From Chitinophagaceae bacterium (lineage in GTDB: Bacteria > Bacteroidota > Bacteroidia > Chitinophagales > Chitinophagaceae), in NCBI GenBank assembly GCA_016786745.1, contig JAEUVS010000049.1, positions 1 through 46,037 on the forward strand: a stretch of DNA of 46,037 nucleotides, in the 5' to 3' direction. Positions 35,426 through 43,613 of this stretch are shown piece by piece (positions within the stretch are counted from its first letter, which is position 1; each line of letters starts with the position of its first letter). The position numbers and the translations under genes are program-made. Under the pieces are notes generated by a model. The model ran no database searches, was not told where the DNA came from, and was given only the letters and a program-made list of their open reading frames with translations.

Positions 35426-37026
35426 AGGGCATGAATAGATTGCATTTTGTGTTGCTGTTATTGACGATTGGTTTGAACGGACGTTTGCTGGCACAAAAAA
35501 ATATTGTTCCTGGAAAGATCGATGTACCATATCCAACACTAATTCATCTTGCGTTTGAATGGTATTTCGAAGGCGATAATAACAACAACAGTTCCGCAAC
35601 AATAATGTTCCGGGAAAATTCGGCAGCCGATTGGCGCGAAGGGATGCCGCTTAGAAGAATAGAGAAAGGAGAGTATGAAGGATTTCAATGGAAAAACCGC
35701 TATTCGGGCTCGCTCTTCGATCTTAAACCCGGGACTCAATATGAGATCAGGCTCACAATTTCCGATCCGGACGGTGGCGGAGTTGAAAGAACTGTAGAAG
35801 TTGCAACAAGAAAGGTTCCGGATCCTCGTATCAATACTGAAATAATTGATATCGAGCCGGGCGACTATGACACATTGGTTACAAAAAGCGGCACACCCGA
35901 AAAACCAGTCGTGTATACCTGTAGTAGTGGAGGCGCAAAATTTCAATATGTCGACTTGCGTTACAGGAAACATGTTTTTATCCAGGGGTTAAATATTGAG
36001 AATCTTAGTACGGAAGGCATAGGTATAGGTATGGATGGGGCCGTAGATTGTTCAATCATCGGGAATAACATTCACGCGGTATATGGAATAGTGGCCGATA
36101 TTCCAGGAGCGACTAATTGCTATGTAAGCAATAACATCATTACAGGCACATGTAAATGGGCGCTTTCATCGTTGGGCAATGACGGAGAGAACATCGGCGA
36201 AGGAATTCAATTGACTGGTCCGGGAAATGTAATCTGTTATAACCGTGTTAGTGCCTTCAGGGATTGTATTTCGACAATGGAAGGCGTCAGGGCAACCGAC
36301 CAGGTGTGCGTGGATATCTACAACAATGACATTTCTCAGGGTGTGGATGATGCCATTGAAGCAGATTTCTGCGCCTCAAACTGCAGGATTGTGCGAAACA
36401 GGATTACTGATTGTTGTGTGGGATTAAGTTCACAACCCAGTCTTGGCGGCCCAACCTATTTTATACGCAACGTGATGTATAACATCGTTCACAGTGGTTT
36501 TAAACTAAAGCGTTTCAGCAGGGGTGATGTAGTGTTGCATAATACCTTGGTGAAAATCGGGGTGGGCCTCGGTGGAAACAGTAAAATGGATTATGCATAT
36601 TTCAGGAACAACTTAACATTTGGTGGCCCAACATACGGCATCATAATACCCGGAGGATATGATACCGGTCGGCCATTTGCTGCTGATATTATAGAGCCTG
36701 GCGCTCACAGTGATTTCGATTACGATGCCGTCGGCGTTTGGGGGACGAAGTACGCTGCGCGTATCGGTAAGAAGCGATTTGGTGTGGTAGAAAAAAATGG
36801 TATAGAGCGGCTTGATATCGGAAAGACATTTTCAAACGTACCGCTACCGGAAAAGCCTTTGAATACCACAAATACAGTTCCCGATCTGCGACCGTCACAT
36901 GAAGCAAAAGTGATAGATCGGGCCCAGATCATTCCGAACATCAACGACCGGTTTACGGGCGCCGCGCCCGATATTGGCGCGTATGAAGAAGGTTCGGATC
37001 TGCCCCAATACGGACCCACGCTTTGA
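35422..37026 (+). CDS. Secreted right-handed parallel beta-helix protein, candidate polysaccharide-active enzyme
   Basis: This 534-residue protein has a signal peptide cleaved near LLAQ. A fibronectin-like domain follows at about 30-135 (LFDLKPGTQYEIRLTISDPDGG), then a beta-helix with repeating Asn-rich turns (SIIGNNIHAVYG, YVSNNIITGTC, VDIYNNDISQGV, RIVRNRITDCCVG). The fold is that of pectate, alginate and chondroitin lyases and some epimerases and glycosidases, but I recognise no catalytic motif of a named family. The helix part is rich in Cys. The gene overlaps the preceding dehydrogenase by ATGA and is the last of the operon, so it probably acts on the same glycan. Confidence 0.82.
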   Translation: MKGMNRLHFVLLLLTIGLNGRLLAQKNIVPGKIDVPYPTLIHLAFEWYFEGDNNNNSSATIMFRENSAADWREGMPLRRIEKGEYEGFQWKNRYSGSLFDLKPGTQYEIRLTISDPDGGGVERTVEVATRKVPDPRINTEIIDIEPGDYDTLVTKSGTPEKPVVYTCSSGGAKFQYVDLRYRKHVFIQGLNIENLSTEGIGIGMDGAVDCSIIGNNIHAVYGIVADIPGATNCYVSNNIITGTCKWALSSLGNDGENIGEGIQLTGPGNVICYNRVSAFRDCISTMEGVRATDQVCVDIYNNDISQGVDDAIEADFCASNCRIVRNRITDCCVGLSSQPSLGGPTYFIRNVMYNIVHSGFKLKRFSRGDVVLHNTLVKIGVGLGGNSKMDYAYFRNNLTFGGPTYGIIIPGGYDTGRPFAADIIEPGAHSDFDYDAVGVWGTKYAARIGKKRFGVVEKNGIERLDIGKTFSNVPLPEKPLNTTNTVPDLRPSHEAKVIDRAQIIPNINDRFTGAAPDIGAYEEGSDLPQYGPTL

Positions 37027-37096
37027 TGGTTAATATAGTTGCAAACGGCGGAATAACCTACAGTTAACATACCGGAGTCGGCAATGAAAGTAGTCA

Positions 37097-37502
37097 TCAA
37101 TTGGATTTATCACTAAAGAATTTCTTCGACAATTCGATAAGCACCGTTTTGTTTGCTCCTTCATGTGCAACATGACCGGTGTTTGGCAAAATCCATAAAC
37201 AGAAGTTGGGAATATTGTTGGCATTTAAAACACATTCCAATGGAATACTACTATCGTGATCTCCCAGGATAATCATGGTTTTCGCCTTCATATTCTTCAG
37301 TTCTCCGGCGCTAAGCGATACATTATAATTGGGAAATTGTTCCAATATCGAAATGATTTGAGCTTTGTCCGTTTGAAAGTCTTTCATCCATGTAAGCTTT
37401 TCGATGTTTTTAGGAGCGAATTCTTCAAGCCAATCCGGGTAGTTTTTCGCGTTCCGGGTGCCACAGGCTCCAATTGAAATAATTGCTTTAACGGCACCCT
37501 TT
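37097..37502 (-). pseudogene. Alpha/beta hydrolase remnant (C-terminal half)
   Basis: The minus strand encodes AIISIGACGTRN, NYPDWLEEFAP, MIILGDHDSSIP (acid strand) and LPNTGHVAHE (catalytic His), which is the C-terminal half of an alpha/beta hydrolase. An in-frame TAA lies just upstream of the first recognisable residues, and the nucleophile-elbow half is absent. The start codon at 37387 is internal to the homologous region. It lies 12 bp after an unrelated XRE gene. Non-functional. Confidence 0.75.
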
Positions 37503-37513
37503 TAAATCGAGTT

Positions 37514-37741
37514 TCAGCGAGTCGTTGCTCCCTTCTTGTCAATTACATATTCCAAAAGGTCACCCGGTTGGCAGTCCAATGCTTTACAAATTGCGTCTAA
37601 GGTACTAAAACGAATTGCTTTTGCCTTTCCTGTTTTCAGGATAGAAAGGTTGGATAATGTCAAATCAACTCTTTCAGAAAGTTCATTCAGAGAAACTTTT
37701 CGTTTTGCCATCATTACGTCTAAGTTTACAATAATCGGCAT
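37514..37741 (-). CDS. Small XRE/Cro-type DNA-binding regulator
   Basis: This 75-residue protein is essentially one helix-turn-helix domain (KVSLNELSERVDLTLSNLSILKTGKAKAIRFSTL, then LDCQPGDLLEYV), like the YozG-type regulators. It starts 4 bp after the DUF2975 membrane-protein gene and is probably cotranscribed with it. This pairing recurs widely in Firmicutes and Bacteroidota, and the role is unknown. It may repress its own promoter. Confidence 0.9.
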   Translation of the reverse strand: MPIIVNLDVMMAKRKVSLNELSERVDLTLSNLSILKTGKAKAIRFSTLDAICKALDCQPGDLLEYVIDKKGATTR

Positions 37742-37744
37742 AGT

Positions 37745-38224
37745 TTACACTGTTAAATCATTTTCGGATTTGATGTCTACGGCATTTTGCAATAATTTTT
37801 CAAATATTGCCGCAGCAGTCGCCACTACAACAGAAGCAAACGTTGTTACGATACAAATGGCAAGAAAACCGGCAGGATCGTCTTCTTTGTTATGGAATAT
37901 CCTGATGTATAGCCCCGCCGCCACGATTAAAATGCTTATTACGATTGCACAATGCTTTATATTCTTTAAAGTCTTAACAGCGCTTGATGTGAATATTTTT
38001 TTTTGCGCGATGTAGCCAAGTAATCTGAAAGCGTTGTACAGTGCAACAAAAAAAGGGATTGATGTTACGTATCCATACAAGATAAACGGGTCAAGGTAAA
38101 TGCTGATCAGGTCTAAGTCTGCGGCCCTTCCTTCAGTTAAAGGCAACCGAATCAAAATGGCAAGTGCCACGATGCCGATAAGCACGATCACTGCCTGGAG
38201 AAACACTATTGAAATTCTTTTCAT
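37745..38224 (-). CDS. DUF2975 membrane protein
   Basis: This 159-residue protein has four predicted membrane helices (VFLQAVIVLIGIVALAIL, then LYGYVTSIPFFVALYNAF, AIVISILIVAAGLYI and LAICIVTTFASVVVATAAAI). The LGYIAQKKIFTSSAVKTLKNIK loop is typical of DUF2975. It is the first gene of a two-gene operon with the small XRE regulator. The function is unknown; a membrane sensor for the regulator is a reasonable inference. Confidence 0.85.
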   Translation of the reverse strand: MKRISIVFLQAVIVLIGIVALAILIRLPLTEGRAADLDLISIYLDPFILYGYVTSIPFFVALYNAFRLLGYIAQKKIFTSSAVKTLKNIKHCAIVISILIVAAGLYIRIFHNKEDDPAGFLAICIVTTFASVVVATAAAIFEKLLQNAVDIKSENDLTV

Positions 38225-38269
38225 AGTAGCGGTGTGAAAGATTTGAATTATGTCACAATAATAATAAAT

Positions 38270-38293
38270 AATTATTGATAAACGATAATAATT
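38270..38293. promoter_or_regulatory. AT-rich inverted repeat upstream of DUF2975/XRE genes
   Basis: Arms AATTATT (38270-38276) and AATAATT (38287-38293) flank a 10-nt spacer, about 46 bp upstream of the DUF2975 start in the divergent intergenic region. It could be an autoregulatory site for the XRE protein. The low complexity of the region makes chance likely. Confidence 0.25.
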
Positions 38294-38379
38294 TGTTGTT
38301 TTTGTAAGATATTTTCAGTCACTGAAACCCCTTCTCAGGCCGTTAGGATTAGCTCCTCGTCAGCTACCTGTCAAAGCAA

Positions 38380-38397
38380 ATACGATGTATTTCGTAT
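38380..38397. promoter_or_regulatory. Inverted repeat before the amidohydrolase gene
   Basis: ATACGA and TCGTAT (6-bp perfect arms, 6-nt spacer) end 11 bp before the amidohydrolase ATG. TATATTTG, which matches the Bacteroidota -7 consensus TAnnTTTG, follows at 38397-38404. The consensus is so close to the start codon that the mRNA would be leaderless, so the promoter reading is uncertain; an operator or chance are alternatives. Confidence 0.3.
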
Positions 38398-38408
38398 ATA
38401 TTTGAATC

Positions 38409-39734
38409 ATGAAAATCCTGTTTACGTTTTGGTGTGTACTTTTTCTGTACACACCGCAAAAATTCGCCGACATCACCCTTGCTATCACCGGTTGCAATGT
38501 CATTACGATGAATTCTGAGGGCGTTTTGAAAAATCAGACTATCCTGATCAGTCAGGATAAAATTGTGGCGATCCTTCCAGCCGACCAGTGGGGGAACAAA
38601 CAGGATATAGAAACTATTGACGGACGAGGCAGGTATGTGATACCCGCACTTACCGACATGCACATTCACGTCAATAAATACAGTGATTGGATGTTTCCGC
38701 TACTACTTTTGTATGGCGTAACGACCATCCGGGTGATGGGAGGAAGCGAAGCGGTGCTAAACTGGCGCGATAGCGTTAATAATGACCTCAAGCTTGCACC
38801 GGAAATACATTGTGCCAGCCAGGTGATTGATGGACAACCTCCTTTTTGGGGCGATCTCCATGAGGGGCCGATCCTAACGGAGGTCGACTCGGTGGCGCAG
38901 GTCATCAACGCTCAACTTACTAAAGGTTACGAATTCATTAAAGCCTACAATCGGTTGGATAAGGATGTATATGCCGAAATCAGAAAGGTGTGTTTCAATA
39001 ACAACATTAAGCTAACGGGTCATATCCCTACGTCGGTGAACAAAGAAGATATTTTCACCGGGGAAACCGGAGAAATCGAACACCTTAGCGGTTATGCGAG
39101 ATATGCGAGCAACATAGATTCAGTGAGCAAAGAGGCGTTGGCAAAGAATTCGGACATGACGCATGATCATGAGCTCGCGCAAAATGTTTCTTTAGCTAAA
39201 ATGAAATCAGCTGCAGAAAAAACACGCAGGTTCAACATCTGGAATTGCCCAACGCTGATTGTTCATGGTATAAAAACCGACTCGATATTTTGTAGGCAAC
39301 TGCTTAACACAAAACTTGCCGGGAAACTAGCCCCGGTATCGGGATGGTGGAAGAGCCAGGGTTATAAAATAAAACCCGGTGATGACAAGCTCTGGCAGTT
39401 TAAAAAAGCAATGACCAAACAACTTCATCAACAAAAGGCCTTTTTATTAGCCGGTACCGACAGTCCTGTGCCGTGGGTGGTGCCGGGCCTTTCAATGCAT
39501 CAGGAACTGGCATTTTTAGTTGAGGCAGGATTGTCTAACTACTATGCTTTAAAAACGGCGACCGTAAATCCCTCCATTTGGTTCGGTAACCTGTATAATA
39601 AGGGAACAATTGAAAAAGGAAAAGCCGCCGACCTGATTATCTTATCTGCAAATCCTCTTGAAAATATTCGAAATACACAAAAAATTGTTCAAGTGATTTA
39701 TAAAGGAAAGTTATTCAGAAGGGCTATTAAGTAA
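38409..39734 (+). CDS. Exported amidohydrolase (imidazolonepropionase/prolidase-like)
   Basis: This 441-residue metal-dependent hydrolase has an N-terminal signal peptide. The amidohydrolase metal ligands are visible: HIH in DMHIHVNKYSD, a bridging Lys in GYEFIKAYN, His in LTGHIP and EHLSGY, and the catalytic Asp in AGTDSPVP. The C-terminus GTIEKGKAADLIILSANPL completes the composite beta-sandwich. It is a single gene diverging from the DUF2975/XRE pair and not linked to the glycan operons. Substrates of this group include dipeptides, organophosphates and cyclic amides, and which applies is unknown. Confidence 0.88.
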   Translation: MKILFTFWCVLFLYTPQKFADITLAITGCNVITMNSEGVLKNQTILISQDKIVAILPADQWGNKQDIETIDGRGRYVIPALTDMHIHVNKYSDWMFPLLLLYGVTTIRVMGGSEAVLNWRDSVNNDLKLAPEIHCASQVIDGQPPFWGDLHEGPILTEVDSVAQVINAQLTKGYEFIKAYNRLDKDVYAEIRKVCFNNNIKLTGHIPTSVNKEDIFTGETGEIEHLSGYARYASNIDSVSKEALAKNSDMTHDHELAQNVSLAKMKSAAEKTRRFNIWNCPTLIVHGIKTDSIFCRQLLNTKLAGKLAPVSGWWKSQGYKIKPGDDKLWQFKKAMTKQLHQQKAFLLAGTDSPVPWVVPGLSMHQELAFLVEAGLSNYYALKTATVNPSIWFGNLYNKGTIEKGKAADLIILSANPLENIRNTQKIVQVIYKGKLFRRAIK

Positions 39735-39981
39735 GGAAATCGAGGCGTTAATGATGTTGGCATAGCAGTTTCAAGTCGGTTATCATTAGATTAGGTCGGT
39801 CAATAGGAACTGCAAGATCAATTTTTCTTTTTTCAAGTTATGAAATCGTGTCCTTTTCTCCACTTTACACGCGTCCGATTTTATACAAAGTCGAATTACC
39901 TGATCCGGAAATGATGTAAAGTAACCTAGCGGTCCCAATGCAGAAATTTTCAGCGATGAAATACAGAAATGCTTAACAGAT

Positions 39982-41013
39982 TTATTCGGCCGCAAATACA
40001 CCTAATGCGCCAACTGTTGCGTTAGCGAAAGAGTGATCCACGAACGTATATTCGCCTTTTTCGGGAAGAACAAATTCTATGACAGCGCCTTGCGCAGGAC
40101 CAACGAGCGCGGCCTGCATTCCTCTAAGCTCATTAGCAGGATTTCCGTCCAGCCAAACTTTGTCGAGAATGGTTCCGATAACGTGAAAGCTTGAGATAAG
40201 ATTGGGTCCAACGTTTAAAAAATACAAACGGATCCTTTCGCCTGCTTTCACACGAATTGGCCGGGTTATATATTGGGCCACCTTTCCATTGAAAGCAACA
40301 TAAGTTGGAATTCTTTTTAGAGCAAGAATGGTATCGGCAATATATGTCGCACCTTGCGGTGTCAAATAATATTCATTTTGCACGATTGCAAATTCTTTAT
40401 CTACTTTTCCAGGATAGCCATCTGCGGGTTCAACGATTACCATTCCTACCATGCCTGATATCATGTGTAACAATACCATTGGCGTTCCGCAGTGATACAT
40501 GAATACTCCCGGATAATTGGCAGTCCAGGTAAAATGAATCGTCTCTCCGGGATAGATCGTTCTATATTTATCTTCAGGGTTGACCATTGCTGAGTGGAAG
40601 TCTATAGAATGGGGCATAGGTTTCAGCATATGGTCTCCGACACTCATCTTCATCATTGCGGTGTCATTGGTTCTGTCGGTCATGGAAAACTTAATTGTCT
40701 GTCCGACTTTTACTCTTAAAACGGGTCCTGGCAGAGAATCTCCAAAAAGCCAGGCGCCAAAGGATACGTCTCTTTTTACGGTGAACTGTTTATGCGTGAC
40801 ATCGATCTTTACTTCAACCGTATCGCCATCCTGCAGTTTTGGAACATTTGGTCCGTAAGCGAGAGGGCCTGTTTGTTTATCGTTATCGGGTTGGGTAGTT
40901 ACAGTGGCTTTTGGAGCGCCATAGACTTTTTTGTACGAGCTGTCGTCTGAGCTTTTGTTGTTGTTACAGGAACAAAGAATTAATAGAGTTGAAAAAATCA
41001 GGAGAGGTTTCAT
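39982..41013 (-). CDS. NirK-like two-domain copper lipoprotein lacking the catalytic-pocket His
   Basis: This 343-residue lipoprotein (lipid Cys near residue 14, LLILCSC) has the two cupredoxin domains of copper nitrite reductases. Type 1 copper ligands are His135, Cys175, His183 and Met188 (MYHCGTPMVLLHMISGM). Type 2 ligands are His140 (HSIDFH), His174 and His277 (SFHVIG). The active-site Asp is present (Asp138). The second catalytic residue of NirK, a His in a GDHA-type motif after FNG, appears replaced: here FNGKVAQYITRPI has Pro at that position. It may be a nitrite reductase variant or a different multicopper oxidase. No other denitrification gene is nearby. Confidence 0.85.
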   Translation of the reverse strand: MKPLLIFSTLLILCSCNNNKSSDDSSYKKVYGAPKATVTTQPDNDKQTGPLAYGPNVPKLQDGDTVEVKIDVTHKQFTVKRDVSFGAWLFGDSLPGPVLRVKVGQTIKFSMTDRTNDTAMMKMSVGDHMLKPMPHSIDFHSAMVNPEDKYRTIYPGETIHFTWTANYPGVFMYHCGTPMVLLHMISGMVGMVIVEPADGYPGKVDKEFAIVQNEYYLTPQGATYIADTILALKRIPTYVAFNGKVAQYITRPIRVKAGERIRLYFLNVGPNLISSFHVIGTILDKVWLDGNPANELRGMQAALVGPAQGAVIEFVLPEKGEYTFVDHSFANATVGALGVFAAE

Positions 41014-41645
41014 ATTCAGGATTTTTATGAAAAACTTTGCGTAGTTTGAATTTAAGCCACATCTGTGGGCGCATAAGTCGCAAAGCTTAAAATTGACAAT
41101 TTCAATTACGAAAATATGCCTTTTCCGTTTAACAAATCTTCGTCGCTTACGGGTAACGGTTAAGACATCAACTTTAAGGTACAGTCGGTAAACACTTAAT
41201 TTCAGGTATTTTCGAACACGGAGTTTCTGTTTTTTTCACTCATTTTTTGGCTTATTATGTTTCGCCAGCAATAAAAAAACGTCGGCTTCGCTTTTTACAA
41301 TCGCTTTTTTAATCCTGAAAAAGTATCTCGTTAACACTTATTCTGTACCAGCCGACAGTTCAGGCAAATTGAAGAAGTGGATTTCAACTCAAACATTGTT
41401 TCCAGGTTATGCGATGGAAAACCATGGCTTTTATCATCCGGCATATCAGAAAGATGGTGGACAATCCCCTGGTGATTCTTACCTCATGGCTAAGTTGACA
41501 AACGCGCAGACGGCACGAGAATTAAAAGAATTCGCAGAGAACAACGTTTTGAACGTTTGGAATTTCATCAGGCTCACTAACCACTGCCCGTAGTTCCAGT
41601 ACTTAGAATCACTACATCGAAACTCATTATCCTGCATGTGATTAC
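41014..41645. other. Gene-poor 630-bp stretch with an unrecognised coding remnant
   Basis: The only protein-like signal is a plus-strand frame at 41369-41593 (YAMENHGFYHPAYQ, then GDSYLMAKLT and LKEFAENNVLN). It reads like an internal piece of a larger secreted protein, but I cannot name the family. It has no evident ribosome-binding site and stops abruptly. The rest is AT-rich, and I see no RNA gene or clear promoter. Confidence 0.45.
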
Positions 41646-42113
41646 TCACTTTATCCTTACATATTTTTCGATAATATGCCGGTCTATCCCTGCTTCTTCC
41701 ACTTTTTCCAGGCCGCTCTGAATTAAAGTATCATTTTCTACAGTCACCGTAAATTGAAACGTTTTGCCTTCCCACTCCCGGTAGTTGCAATATTCCAGGT
41801 GCTCGGTATACTGATTGCCCGACAGTGTATAGGGGCCGGCGCCTGAATCAAAAACAGCAGACAAGGAATCTTTTCCTTTGTTCAAATCGTGTTTTAGAAA
41901 CGCAAAATGTGTCTCATTAATCACTTTGATCATTTTCTGTGTTTTTCTGTAGTCTGTGTAAGACGTATCGCCGTTTTGAATAGTGGTGCCTGAAATAAGT
42001 TCCCAGGTTCCCAAAATAGGGACGGAGGGCTGTTGCGATTCCGCATCCGCCGTTCTTGAATTGCATGCCATTACAGTAAGGCTGATTAGTGTTAGGGCTA
42101 TATTAAAATTCAT
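41646..42113 (-). CDS. Small lipocalin-like lipoprotein
   Basis: This 155-residue protein has a lipoprotein signal (LTVMACNSRT, Cys17) and a short beta-rich domain beginning ILGTWELISGTT, as in lipocalin-like/DUF4488 proteins of Bacteroidota, with YCNYREWEGKTFQFTVTVENDTLIQSG near the middle. The function is unknown. It lies 11 bp downstream of an NTF2-like gene on the same strand and is probably cotranscribed. Confidence 0.8.
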   Translation of the reverse strand: MNFNIALTLISLTVMACNSRTADAESQQPSVPILGTWELISGTTIQNGDTSYTDYRKTQKMIKVINETHFAFLKHDLNKGKDSLSAVFDSGAGPYTLSGNQYTEHLEYCNYREWEGKTFQFTVTVENDTLIQSGLEKVEEAGIDRHIIEKYVRIK

Positions 42114-42124
42114 CTGGTATAATT

Positions 42125-42475
42125 TTAAGAAGATATTTCCATTCGCTTCAACAAATTATCCTGCAAAGTGTATACGTGTTTAACCGTTCCATCAAAGATT
42201 GTGTTGTTCTCGAAATCCTTTACGATTTGATGAACAGTAATTTCTAAAGTCCCGTCTTGTTGTTCATTAATTTCCACTGGTTGCACGCGCGGATTTATTT
42301 CTGCCCACTGTCTTGTCCAATACTCTCTTATTTCATCGTGCCCGTTCACATAGCCTCCTTCAAAAGCTTTTGGCCATTGTACAGCCGGATGCATAGTAGA
42401 CAGCGCCGTATCGATGTCTCGTGCATTGAATGCAGAATAGGCCTTTCTGATTAAGTCTTCGTATTTGGAAGGCAT
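42125..42475 (-). CDS. NTF2/SnoaL-like small protein
   Basis: This 116-residue protein has the NTF2-like fold pattern: YEDLIRKAYSAFNARDIDTALSTMHPAVQW, then GHDEIREYWTRQW and a C-terminal beta sheet ending LLKRMEISS. Such proteins include SnoaL-type cyclases, ketosteroid isomerases and stress proteins; the role here cannot be assigned. It begins 22 bp after the stop of an AraC-family remnant, which may once have been its regulator. Confidence 0.85.
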   Translation of the reverse strand: MPSKYEDLIRKAYSAFNARDIDTALSTMHPAVQWPKAFEGGYVNGHDEIREYWTRQWAEINPRVQPVEINEQQDGTLEITVHQIVKDFENNTIFDGTVKHVYTLQDNLLKRMEISS

Positions 42476-42496
42476 AAAAAAATTGTTTTAGCAAAG

Positions 42497-42655
42497 TTAG
42501 TGATATGTTGGACTCTGCTTAAAAGCAGTAGGTGTCATCCCCGTATGCTTTTTGAACGCACGGTTAAAAGACGCCTTCGAATTAAATCCGCATTCATATG
42601 CAATGCCCGGCAGTGTAAGCCGGCGGCTATCCTGTGAAAGTAATTTTTCTTTGAC
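42497..42655 (-). pseudogene. AraC-family regulator remnant (second HTH only)
   Basis: The minus strand reads VKEKLLSQDSRRLTLPGIAY and continues ECGFNSKASFNRAFKKH, TGMTPTAFK, then a stop at 42497-42499. This is the last helix-turn-helix of an AraC-family regulator (consensus GF.S...F.R.FK...G.TP..). Everything upstream is replaced by a truncated AbiTii-like gene in a different frame. It lies directly ahead of the NTF2-like gene. Confidence 0.85.
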
Positions 42656-43416
42656 CCTCGATCTTCGATATCCTCCTTTGCAATATCATGACGAGTGAGT
42701 TCTTTTTCGACACTGGAAAAGTCGCCAGCAGTTACGCCAATGGTGACGTTATTCTGCTCGCCGGTATTTACGATGTTGCCGTGGCTTCCGTAGAAGTTGT
42801 TCTGCATAAATGTTTGTATTTTGTCGTTTATCTTTCTTCTGTCCTGCAAATTGTCGAAGTCTGTCACCTGACCCAATTCCTCGTCTACGCTAAGCATGAC
42901 GTCAAGAAGTTTGCTCCTTAGATGAGAAAGGATGGACACCGCAGCAGTAGCGGAAACCTGCTTGGAAGCGTTAAGCACGACAAAAAAGGGATTGCCCTGC
43001 TCGATTATTCCTCGACTCAATACACTACATACGTCGAACGACAATGGTATTATTAACTCTGCCGATTTTTTATTTTCGATCAGTGACTCAAGAGCTGATA
43101 TGCTATCGTAAAAATCGAAACTGGACAACATTTCATCCCATCCTTTGCCATACCCAGTTGTTGCGAGTCTCATCGTGCCTTGAACGATGCCAGTCAGCCT
43201 ATTGCCGTTTGCATACGAACAGGTTATTGTCGAAGCAAACGTTCGATAAGTCGGTAAACCTGACCGATCAGTGTAGCCGTTTAATTCCGCGTCGACCCAG
43301 TGAATGAACTCCGTGTTTTTGAGATTCCTGGCGAGTACCTTGGTTTTAAGAAACGGGCTTTGCAAAGAAACTTTCGAATCAATCAATTCATTAATGATGT
43401 CAGCAATCAATTTCAT
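42535..43416 (-). CDS. AbiTii-like protein, C-terminally truncated and fused out of frame to AraC remnant
   Basis: The start at 43416 is chosen because KLIADIINELIDSKVSLQSP is the usual AbiTii N-terminus; the open frame extends 29 residues further up without homology. The AbiTii domain (about residues 1-190) shows VLARNLKNTEFIHWVDAELNGY and DYRT-like segments. A low-complexity NIVNTGEQNNVTIG linker and the start of the C-terminal helix (VEKELTRHDIAKEDIED) follow. At about 42660 the homology ends, and the frame runs on through the AraC remnant in the wrong frame to 42535. AbiTii domains occur in defence-associated proteins. The usual C-terminal part is missing, so function is doubtful. Confidence 0.75.
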   Translation of the reverse strand: MKLIADIINELIDSKVSLQSPFLKTKVLARNLKNTEFIHWVDAELNGYTDRSGLPTYRTFASTITCSYANGNRLTGIVQGTMRLATTGYGKGWDEMLSSFDFYDSISALESLIENKKSAELIIPLSFDVCSVLSRGIIEQGNPFFVVLNASKQVSATAAVSILSHLRSKLLDVMLSVDEELGQVTDFDNLQDRRKINDKIQTFMQNNFYGSHGNIVNTGEQNNVTIGVTAGDFSSVEKELTRHDIAKEDIEDRGSKKNYFHRIAAGLHCRALHMNADLIRRRLLTVRSKSIRG

Positions 43417-43613
43417 AATGTCCACTACAAAAATACGAAAGTGAAGGCTGAAAATTGTAAGCAACTGTAGCGCAACAACTATGGCACGTTCAAGGTTTGG
43501 CACGCCAACACAGTTTGCTTTTGTTTTTTTGCAAACAAGTATTCAGATGATTGAAGACAATATCATTTGAAGCGATGATTTTTCCAGGCCGAAAATTTGC
43601 TTTTACACCGTGT

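Noticed and set aside
38261..38300. AT-rich TAATAA-type repeats as a replication or CRISPR-like element
   Set aside because: Simple low-complexity DNA in a promoter region; no regular repeat-spacer units.
39735..39981. Minus-strand open frame of 71 residues downstream of the NirK-like gene
   Set aside because: No recognisable motif and no start context; treated as noncoding.
43417..43503. N-terminal extension of the AbiTii-like open frame
   Set aside because: The 29 extra residues show no homology and the usual AbiTii N-terminus begins at the downstream ATG.
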